This document shows, one piece after another, positions 7,687 through 13,413 of a stretch of DNA of 13,413 nucleotides. The stretch is taken from contig WFQT01000329.1 of NCBI GenBank assembly GCA_015486895.1, positions 1 through 13,413 of the forward strand, read 5' to 3'. The notes under the pieces were generated by a model. The model ran no database searches and was not told the origin of the DNA. It saw only the letters and a list, made by a program, of their open reading frames with translations. A program made the position numbers and the translations under genes. The DNA comes from Anaerolineae bacterium (lineage in GTDB: Bacteria; Chloroflexota; Anaerolineae; JAADDB01). Numbering within the stretch: the first letter of the stretch is position 1; each line of letters opens with the position of its first letter.

Positions 7687-9378
7687 TTATTCATCGACAT
7701 ACCCTAACCTGGCTAACGCTTTGCGGATTTCTGCTTCTTCCTCGGCGCTTAATTGGTAATGGTCGCTTTCCTCTTCGCCCAGAGCGCCGCCTTCCCGATG
7801 TTGAACAGGGTGAGCGGCTACATATTCCGGCGTGAATATCTCTGTTAGCACCCGGCCATCCATGCCAGAGGGCACCGGCAAGCCCATCGCGTAGAGAATC
7901 GTCGGGGCTAAATCAACGATATTCAGGTCAAATTGCTTCCCTGGCTGTATTCCTTTTCCCCAAGCCAAAGTGATGCCGTGCATGGTATGGTCGCCATTCA
8001 GCCGTTCCAAGTAGCTCAGCGGCAATTGGCCAAATAGCTGGTCAAGGTCGGCACCGCCGCCGAGATGGGGTGCCATAACGAAGAGGACATCCGGAACTTG
8101 GTCTAAGTTGCCGCTGGGATAAAGCTCTTCCCGGCGGTAAGCAGCCTCAATAACTGGTCCGCCTGTCTCTGGGTCACGCACTCCTTTGATAGCGGCGATG
8201 ATAGCATCCTGCAACTGCCGGTATTCCTCTCCCGGCGCCACAATGCCCTCCGGCTGGCGGCCGCGCAAGTTAATCACGACTCCCTCGGCTGGAAACTGTA
8301 AGCCGATGCGATACGCCTTTGTGCGCTCCCAGTCAATGAGGTTTGTGGCGGTGCGTAGGGCCCGGACCCCTTCTTGAACAGAGCCGGGCAAATGTTGTGC
8401 CAGCCATGTTTTGAATGGAATTTTGTTACGTAGCCATTCCAGCGTGTGTCGCTGGCGTTTTTGCCATGAGGACTCGCCGCTTCCTTTGAGGTGTAGCCAT
8501 CCGTGTTGGTGCAGCCAGGCGTTGGTGTTGAACTGTCGGTGTGGCCGGGGGCCGCCGCCGTGGTCGGACATGACCAGCACGAGCCAGTCATCATTGACGT
8601 GTGCCAGCAGCTCGCCTACGGCGCGGTCTAATTTACCGTAGTACTCGCGAATGATGTTGTGTGTCGCTTCCGGTAACGTTGGGTCGTATAGCGGGTGGCT
8701 TGGGTCATGATACTTCCAGAACTTGTGGTGAAAGCCATCGCTGACGCCGGTGACGCCCATGTAGAAATCCAGCTTGCCTTCCTGGAGGAAGCGGCTCATG
8801 GCTTGGATTAAGGTGGCGATTTCTTCGTCGGCGTTCTGTCGTTCTTCCTGGAGGCCGGCGCGGGCAATTTCGTCGTGGGAAAAGCCGGCAATGGGATCGA
8901 ACTCCGCCGTCAGTTCAGGCGGATAGACGTATGCCTGGCGGCGGTCGGGGGTAGGATACCCTGCTACCATGACACCGTTTACCGGCCACACTGGGTAGGT
9001 CATGGGGACGCGGAAGGCCAGCACCCCGGCACCTTTCTCACCGATCAGGTCAAAAATGGTGTGACCGGCAAAGGCCGCCGAAGTCACAAAGTTGCCAGTA
9101 AAACCGTCATAGCGGTGCAAATCCGCTTCTTTGAAGTCCAGGATGCCATGTCGGGCGGGTGTTACTCCGGTCATGAAACTGGTCCATGCCGGCGCTGAGT
9201 TCGGCGGCATGGTGGAAGTCAGCACCCCCCGGGCTCCTTCCTTTTGCAGTCGGGCCAGTGTTGGCAGTTGCCCTTGTTCGATAAGTGGGTCAATGATGGT
9301 GTATGTGGCTCCGTCCAAGCCGATGACTAACACCTTACGCTGCGCTAGTGGCTGGACGGCATTTCCTTTCTGTGACAA
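7687..9378 (-). CDS. Alkaline-phosphatase-superfamily phosphodiesterase/phosphohydrolase (TTG start)
   Basis: A 563-residue protein resembling type I phosphodiesterase/nucleotide pyrophosphatase and the COG3379 predicted phosphohydrolases. A two-metal site is visible: KVLVIGLDG (D22); MPPNSAPAWTSFMTG, with S61 where the eukaryotic pyrophosphatases have the Thr nucleophile; DGFHH (D214, H218); SDHGGG (D272, H273); and GDHTMHG (H464 or H467, the latter the better fit). No signal peptide is seen, so it probably acts in the cytoplasm. The start is TTG at 9378, with AGAGGT six bases upstream. The next in-frame GTG (residue 16) would cut into the first strand. It heads the pair with the glycosyltransferase 45 bases downstream, suggesting a shared job in glycan or phospholipid-linked intermediate metabolism. 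The substrate is unknown. Confidence 0.88.
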   Translation of the reverse strand: MSQKGNAVQPLAQRKVLVIGLDGATYTIIDPLIEQGQLPTLARLQKEGARGVLTSTMPPNSAPAWTSFMTGVTPARHGILDFKEADLHRYDGFTGNFVTSAAFAGHTIFDLIGEKGAGVLAFRVPMTYPVWPVNGVMVAGYPTPDRRQAYVYPPELTAEFDPIAGFSHDEIARAGLQEERQNADEEIATLIQAMSRFLQEGKLDFYMGVTGVSDGFHHKFWKYHDPSHPLYDPTLPEATHNIIREYYGKLDRAVGELLAHVNDDWLVLVMSDHGGGPRPHRQFNTNAWLHQHGWLHLKGSGESSWQKRQRHTLEWLRNKIPFKTWLAQHLPGSVQEGVRALRTATNLIDWERTKAYRIGLQFPAEGVVINLRGRQPEGIVAPGEEYRQLQDAIIAAIKGVRDPETGGPVIEAAYRREELYPSGNLDQVPDVLFVMAPHLGGGADLDQLFGQLPLSYLERLNGDHTMHGITLAWGKGIQPGKQFDLNIVDLAPTILYAMGLPVPSGMDGRVLTEIFTPEYVAAHPVQHREGGALGEEESDHYQLSAEEEAEIRKALARLGYVDE

Positions 9379-9469
9379 AATAGTACCTCTATATTATCGG
9401 GATCGGGAAAAGTATTCTTTTCGTTTCTGTTTGCTCTTGTTAGGCTTCTGCGCTACGGCAAAGCACCAT

Positions 9470-9499
9470 ATCATAGCACAGCGCTGGCGCGTTGAGCAA
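9470..9499 (-). promoter_or_regulatory. Candidate promoter for the phosphodiesterase-glycosyltransferase pair
   Basis: On the minus strand there is TTGCTC (9499-9494), an 18-base spacer, and TATGAT (9475-9470) preceded by TGC, an extended -10. Transcription would start near 9463, giving a leader of about 85 bases to the TTG at 9378. It is identified by eye only. Confidence 0.4.
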
Positions 9500-9560
9500 A
9501 ATTGCCAGGCAACGGGGGCGGAGGGCATCCTGTCGCGAAGACAAAGCACTCCCGGTGCTG

Positions 9561-9634
9561 CCTGTGGAAAAAGTGGCAACTTTTGCACAGGATGTCCTAT
9601 GAAGTGCACAGGTTATCCACATGTTTTCCCCACA
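9561..9634. other. DnaA-box-like cluster with hairpin
   Basis: Three 9-mers fit TTWTNCACA: TGTGGAAAA (9563-9571, reverse strand), TTTTGCACA (9581-9589) and the canonical TTATCCACA (9613-9621). A weaker TTCCCCACA lies at 9626-9634. The first two sit in a hairpin with CCTGTG/CACAGG outer arms and AAAAGT/ACTTTT inner arms around GGCA. TGCACAGG occurs at 9584-9591 and again at 9605-9612. The cluster lies in a divergent gap from which all genes in the window are transcribed outward, as expected near an origin. No dnaA or dnaN is present and no GC-skew flip was obvious. It could be an origin, a DnaA-titrating site or chance. Confidence 0.4.
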
Positions 9635-9757
9635 TCGTGGTGGTGTTTTGTGTTTGTAGCCTTGCACAGAAGACGGCCACGGTGTAAACTATATGATGGT
9701 GCTGAGTGTGTCGTTATATCTGCCACCTTCTACAAGAGTTTGGAAGTCTCACAGCAT

Positions 9758-9895
9758 TTTGGGCGAGTATGAATATGGCAGGTTGGCGGCTCTTTGGGCT
9801 TTCCGACACGGTGATTGCGGTTAGGAGTTGTTCGAGGTCAAGGAGTATAGGCGCTGTGGCCGCCGCCAACCTGCCCTACTTTGGGCGGGTATAAA
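9758..9895. repeat. Symmetric element: 14-bp inverted arms flanked by 16-bp direct repeats
   Basis: GGCAGGTTGGCGGC (9777-9790) is a perfect inverted match to GCCGCCAACCTGCC (9862-9875), 71 bases apart. Just outside lie direct repeats TTTGGGCGAGTATGAA (9758-9773) and TTTGGGCGGGTATAAA (9880-9895), differing at two positions. A further CTTTGGGC sits inside the loop (9792-9799). The right copy contains TATAAA about 40 bases before the peptidase start and may overlap its promoter, although no good -35 is seen. It could be a structured leader RNA, paired operators or a small non-coding mobile remnant. No open reading frame inside looks real. Confidence 0.55.
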
Positions 9896-9935
9896 GTAAT
9901 TAGCGTTGGTTAATAAGCAACTAAAGGGGTGCTCC

Positions 9936-11444
9936 GTGCAGCGAAAACAGAGTCGCAGAATCATAGGATCATTTGCCGCTGCTATCTTACTGGCAGCAGT
10001 GCTCATCTTTTCCTTGAGTACTTGTCGCAGCAAACAGCCACTCGACCCCATGACCGCTTACCGACCGGATATGCGGCCCGAGGCAATCTCAGATTTGGAC
10101 CTTGCCTATGTTCGCCAATTGCCCCGCTACTGGATCACTTTCACCGTCAATTACAAAGATCGCTTACTGCGAGGTGAAGAAGTTGTGCGCTATATCCACC
10201 GGACAGATACCCCTGTGCGGGATATTTATTTCCGCTTATACCCAAATCTGTCCTACTATGGTGGCAGTATGGAAGTGAATAGGGCGGTTCTTAACGGTTC
10301 TGTAGTCAGCTTCGATTATAGTGTAGATACGACTGCTTTGCATATTCCCTTAGCGACAGCATTGGGTAATGGCGAGAAGGCTATTATTTCTCTGCGTTAC
10401 ACGCTGAAAGCTCCAGCGAAGCCGGATAACCGTTACACGCTCTTTGGCCTGAGCCAATCGGTGCTAAACTTGCCCCTCTCCTATCCTATCTTAGCCGTGT
10501 ATACTCCCGGCGGTTGGGCACTGAACTCCGGCTTGCCCATGGGGGATACTCTTTTTAGCGAAGCAGCCCTTTATCACGTGACGGCGACTTATTCGCGGAC
10601 ACTCACTGCTATACACCCGGGCATTGCCGTGGCTCGGAAGCCGATGACGAGCACCGGCGAGGTGCGAGAAACCTACGTCACCGGGCCCGTGCGTGAGTTC
10701 GCTTTTTTCCTCAGCCCCAATTATCATTTTGTGGAGAAAAATGTTGACGGCGTGCGCTTCCGTTCTTACTACCTCACTGGGGACGGGATCAATGGCAACA
10801 TTGCTTCTCTATACGGCATGGCTGTCTTTCGCATTTACCAAAAGAAATTTGGCTTTTACCCTTACCGGACTATGAACGTGGTGGAAGCGCCTATTACCTA
10901 CCGGGGCATGGAGTACGCCAATTTAGCGCTTCTCGGTACAGACCTTTACCGGGGTAAACACGCGCATCAAGAGTTTTTGCTGAGCCATGAAATGGGACAC
11001 CAGTGGTGGTACAATATGGTGGGTAATGACCAGGTTACCTATCCTTGGTTGGATGAAGGGCTGACCGAGTATTCAACCACCGCTTATTTTGAGGAGGTGT
11101 ACGGCCGCCGCCGGGCAGAGCAGATTATCCATCAACGATGGGAAGTTCCCTGGCAGAGCTTAGTGCAGAGCGGATTAGACGCGATTGTCAACCAACCAGA
11201 GAGTGCTTTCAGAACGGGCTCTGAATACGAGACCATTGTTTACGGGAAAGGTGCTCTTTTCTTTAATGCCCTGCGGCAACAGGTGGGCGACGAGACCTAT
11301 TATCGCATTTTGCACACTTACTGGCTACGTTATAAGTACAAAACAGCCACGCCGGAGGATTTCCTGTCGGTGGCAGAAGAGGTCAGCGGCGAGAATCTGC
11401 ACGGACTTTATCGGAAGTGGGTGCTATCAACCTCCTCGGGGTGA
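9936..11444 (+). CDS. M1-family zinc metallopeptidase, membrane-anchored or lipoprotein (GTG start)
   Basis: A 502-residue protein. HEMGHQWW...WLDE gives HEXXH-18-E (H351, E352, H355, E374), the gluzincin zinc site of M1 aminopeptidases. GMEYANL (324-330) replaces the usual GAMEN exopeptidase motif, and Y436 in IVYGKGA is a plausible transition-state tyrosine. Residues about 60-260 form the N-terminal beta-sandwich saddle; the C-terminal helical domain of full-length members is missing. Residues 9-28 are hydrophobic after RRR, ending LSTC (C30). This is either a membrane anchor or a lipobox with an unusual Thr at -1, so the catalytic domain should face outward. GTG 9936 has AAAGGGG six bases upstream; an in-frame TTG at 9906 lacks this. 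It probably trims peptides at the cell surface. Its gene is divergent from the phosphodiesterase, with a terminator-like repeat after the stop. Confidence 0.9.
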   Translation: MQRKQSRRIIGSFAAAILLAAVLIFSLSTCRSKQPLDPMTAYRPDMRPEAISDLDLAYVRQLPRYWITFTVNYKDRLLRGEEVVRYIHRTDTPVRDIYFRLYPNLSYYGGSMEVNRAVLNGSVVSFDYSVDTTALHIPLATALGNGEKAIISLRYTLKAPAKPDNRYTLFGLSQSVLNLPLSYPILAVYTPGGWALNSGLPMGDTLFSEAALYHVTATYSRTLTAIHPGIAVARKPMTSTGEVRETYVTGPVREFAFFLSPNYHFVEKNVDGVRFRSYYLTGDGINGNIASLYGMAVFRIYQKKFGFYPYRTMNVVEAPITYRGMEYANLALLGTDLYRGKHAHQEFLLSHEMGHQWWYNMVGNDQVTYPWLDEGLTEYSTTAYFEEVYGRRRAEQIIHQRWEVPWQSLVQSGLDAIVNQPESAFRTGSEYETIVYGKGALFFNALRQQVGDETYYRILHTYWLRYKYKTATPEDFLSVAEEVSGENLHGLYRKWVLSTSSG

Positions 11445-11481
11445 ATACCATGGCCGGGCACCAACGCCACAAAGGTCGAAA

Positions 11482-11575
11482 GTATCCGCTCAATATCCTG
11501 GGGTAGGGGCAGATCTTGTGCCTACACAGGTGGGCAACCACAAGGGTTCGCCCCTACTTTTTGAGAAGATACCAT
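11482..11575 (+). repeat. Dispersed approx. 94-base hairpin repeat, copy 2
   Basis: This aligns gap-free to the minus-strand copy at 3167-3260, with about 19 differences in 94 bases by hand count. It is the better-preserved hairpin of the two. It starts 37 bases after the peptidase stop, in the same orientation relative to the upstream gene as copy 1. GTAGGGGC/GCCCCTAC-ended hairpin repeats of this look are, from memory, dispersed in environmental genomes; not checked here. Confidence 0.75.
11503..11562 (+). terminator. Terminator-like hairpin after the M1 peptidase, carried by repeat copy 2
   Basis: The outer stem is GTAGGGGC (11503-11510) with GCCCCTAC (11550-11557). The inner stem is CTTGTG (11515-11520) with CACAAG (11539-11544), and the small apical pair is CCT/AGG. 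Five T follow at 11558-11562. It is longer than a typical intrinsic terminator, but the position and T-run suit one for the gene ending at 11444. Confidence 0.55.
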
Positions 11576-11591
11576 AGATTTTTAATGTATC

Positions 11592-11610
11592 TAATCCGTG
11601 TAATTTGTGG
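11592..11610 (+). repeat. Second dispersed motif TAATCCGTGTAATTTGTGG
   Basis: This matches 16 of 19 bases with the complement of 6352-6370, and all three differences are transitions (consensus TAATYCGTGYAATYTGTGG). It lies 17 bases after repeat copy 2. The surrounding gap 11445-11777 also holds that repeat and the promoter of the next gene; nothing else is recognised there. Confidence 0.5.
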
Positions 11611-11668
11611 TTCATTGTCTCCTCCCCCGGTACAAAAACTTCACTGATAAGGTATAAGGGTGAATCGA

Positions 11669-11697
11669 TTGTCGGCGCAAGTGCGGCGTGTTATAAT
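11669..11697 (+). promoter_or_regulatory. Sigma-70-type promoter for the TTG-started repeat protein
   Basis: TTGTCG (11669-11674), a 17-base spacer and a perfect TATAAT (11692-11697) make the best promoter in the window. The predicted start is near 11704, giving a leader of about 74 bases. The leader contains a GC hairpin with AGGGGGC (11733-11739), loop AAAGAAA and GC/CCCCT (to 11757), 10 bases before the GAGGTG ribosome-binding site. No known riboswitch class was recognised. Confidence 0.65.
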
Positions 11698-11777
11698 GTA
11701 GCTGCGCTTACTTCCCAGCCGCAATATTCCCGAGGGGGCAAAGAAAGCCCAGCCCCTGGTAGTTAACGAGGTGTTTT

Positions 11778-13390
11778 TTGTCCCAACGTAATGTGGAGCG
11801 GCTTTTCTTCTGGATTGGCATTGTTATTGCTCTTCTCTTTACTTTTCTCTTCCTGTGGAGCGGTTGGCCGTTATCCCGAACTATTTATGTACAAAACAGC
11901 GTCACCGGTACCCCCGTTGTTTCTGCCCGGTTAGTGTTGCATGACCAACCGCTGATTAAGGTGGCGGATGGTGTCTGGCGCACACGTTTCCGGTCTCGCG
12001 GCGTTCTTACGATTACAGCTCCGGGCTATCACCAGCAAAGGAGTGAGGTCGGTTCGGGATCGCAGCTATTTCAGCGCACGTTGACCCTCCGCTTGCAGCC
12101 GGTGCGGTTGCGGATACACGTCATTGACGCGGAGACAGGCCTGCCTTTGTCCTACGTTGTTCTCTATCGGGGTGAAAATGAAGTTCTGGGCGATTCTGAG
12201 GGGCGGTTTACTTTGTACTGTTTGCTAAAGGGAGAAAAAATGCGTTTTACTGCGCCAGGTTTTGTGCCCATGGAGCGAGTTTTCCCTGCAATAACTGAAG
12301 ATCAAGTATGGCGTGTGGCTTTACAACCACGCCGGCTTACGTTAGTGGTGCAGAATACATCTGGACGGCCGTTGCCGGGAGCGCTGGTAACAGTCAGTGG
12401 CATGGCCACGCGCTTGACGGATAGTCAGGGACGCTCTTTTTTCGACCGGCTCTCCGGACCTACACTGGTAACAGCGCGGAAACGTGGCTATTATCGCCGC
12501 CAGGTCACTCTGCAAATGGGAAAGCGTGACCGTTATACAGTGACGTTGGCGCCTATCAACATTGTGATCAGCGGCACCCTCTTGGCTGGCGATGTGTCTT
12601 TGCCCGTTACGGGCACGTTGGCCGGGCTGGATGCGCCTCTCAAGCTCCAAGGTGGCCGCGCAGTGCTTGCGGCAGTATTACCCAGCCGGCCGCTGACGCT
12701 AACCGTGTCTCCTGTTGCCCCGGCAGCCTGTTTGACGGTGACTATACAGGCAATGTTGGTTGCTCCGCCGCCAGACCTGCCCGCTATCCTTGGGCGAGCA
12801 GTTCGGCAGCGATGGAACGATGTGCTGTTAACTGTGCAGGCAGGCGGCTACCGGTCAAGGACATTTTCTGTAGCTGATCTGGCAGCTCCCCATACATTCT
12901 GCCTGGCAGCTCGCCAGATTCAGGGTGTAGTACGAGATTGGAATAGAAAGCCTCTGTCCGGCGTGCAAATAATGGTGGGCACGCGACGTGCTATAACCGG
13001 CGCTGATGGTCATTTCCGATTGCTGGCTATTCCTCCGGAGGGTAAAGTCACCCTGTCGCTTACCGGTTATCACACGCTGGTCCTCCCTTACCGCGATGGA
13101 GATGACTTGCAGGTGACTCTGTACCCACACGGGCTGGATGGTCGCTTGTCGGCACCGGATGGTCAGGGGATACCCAATGCACTGGTCGTTGCCGGGATGG
13201 TAACTGCGACCACTGCGGCGGATGGTTCGTTCTTTTTGCCGGACGTTTCTCCGGGCGTGACTGTGACATTCCATGCAGCCGGCTATCTGGCTGCAGCCTG
13301 GCAATGGTCAGAATCAGGCCTCTTTCGACGCAGCTACGGTGAGCTGTCCGGTGGTCAGGCGACCCTGGTGAGATCTGCTTGCCCTTATGA
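11778..13390 (+). CDS. Membrane-anchored tandem carboxypeptidase-regulatory-like repeat protein (TTG start, 3' truncated)
   Basis: The frame is open from TTG 11778 to the contig end; about 537 residues are genuine. GAGGTG lies four bases before the TTG and an in-frame TAG at 11760 excludes earlier starts. A later GTG at 11793 has no ribosome-binding site. Residues 9-31 are one hydrophobic segment, a likely membrane anchor. Beyond it are repeated beta-sandwich units of about 70 residues (about 35-107, 110-184, 186-258, a degenerate 259-377, 380-449, and 450 on). They share V..W....PL.GV/AxV, a (T/A)D.(Q/E)G.F turn, GY or GF, and an ending in L.P. This is the pattern of CarboxypepD-regulatory-like/transthyretin-like domains. 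No catalytic motif is seen, so it is probably a surface scaffold or binding protein. Residues after Y537 are coded by the sequencing adapter. Confidence 0.8.
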
Positions 13391-13413
13391 CTGTCTCTTA
13401 TACACATCTGACG
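13391..13413 (+). other. Nextera/Tn5 sequencing adapter at the contig end (artefact)
   Basis: CTGTCTCTTATACACATCT (13391-13409) is the Tn5 mosaic end used in Illumina Nextera libraries. The next bases GACG continue the read-1 adapter. It is joined directly to genomic sequence inside an open reading frame, so it is untrimmed library sequence. On the reverse strand it produces the familiar artefact N-terminus MCIRDS. Confidence 0.97.

Noticed and set aside
9131..9772. Plus-strand open frame of 213 codons across the phosphodiesterase start and gap
   Set aside because: Its first third is antisense to a conserved enzyme. The rest shows no domain pattern or ribosome-binding site.
9810..9850. GTTGTTCGAGGTCAA resembling a tRNA T-arm
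   Set aside because: The flanking bases do not form a five-base T-stem and no acceptor or anticodon arms are present.
9777..9875. Insertion sequence or MITE with 14-bp terminal inverted repeats
   Set aside because: There is no target-site duplication directly abutting the arms and no coding content; kept only as an unexplained repeat structure.
11704..11777. Riboswitch in the leader of the repeat protein
   Set aside because: There is only one short hairpin and no match to riboswitch consensus elements I know.
13060..13407. Reverse-strand open frame beginning MCIRDS
   Set aside because: Its start lies in the Nextera adapter and it overlaps the strong plus-strand gene; a known artefact form.

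Overview
The window looks like part of a Chloroflexota genome, probably from a metagenome assembly. Three secreted proteins have long Thr-Pro linkers. SdrD-B-type calcium-binding modules follow these linkers in two of them, and Tyr-(Ile/Val/Leu)-Pro sequences lie at or near the C-terminus. This style is familiar from Anaerolineae-like genomes. Lineage is an inference from protein style; no rRNA, tRNA or marker gene is present. The last 23 bases (13391-13413) match the Illumina Nextera/Tn5 read-1 adapter, so the right end is an assembly artefact.

Left block, minus strand (1-9378), reading away from about 9.4 kb: an alkaline-phosphatase-superfamily phosphodiesterase (TTG start, 9378-7687); a GT4 glycosyltransferase (7641-6466) 45 bases behind it, probably in the same operon; then two paralogous secreted multidomain proteins (6212-3402 and 3139-821), each with a putative TIM-barrel glycoside-hydrolase-like core, a beta-sandwich, Thr-Pro linkers and SdrD-B modules; and a third secreted protein with a PPC-like domain (746 to beyond base 1).

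Central divergent gap (9379-9935): 557 bases without a convincing gene. It holds a promoter candidate for the phosphodiesterase, three DnaA-box-like 9-mers around a hairpin (9561-9621), and a symmetric element of 14-bp inverted arms inside 16-bp direct repeats (9758-9895).

Right block, plus strand (9936-13390): a membrane-anchored or lipoprotein M1-family metallopeptidase. A gap follows with two dispersed repeats and a near-consensus sigma-70-type promoter. Last is a TTG-started, membrane-anchored protein of tandem carboxypeptidase-regulatory-like beta-sandwich repeats, cut by the contig end.

Taken together this is a cell-envelope region: glycan assembly (glycosyltransferase plus phosphodiesterase), secreted putative glycan-active proteins, a surface peptidase and surface beta-sandwich proteins. 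Two approx. 94-base copies of a hairpin repeat (3167-3260 and 11482-11575) lie downstream of genes in the same relative orientation, like a dispersed terminator. No mobile-element gene, CRISPR array or RNA gene was recognised.
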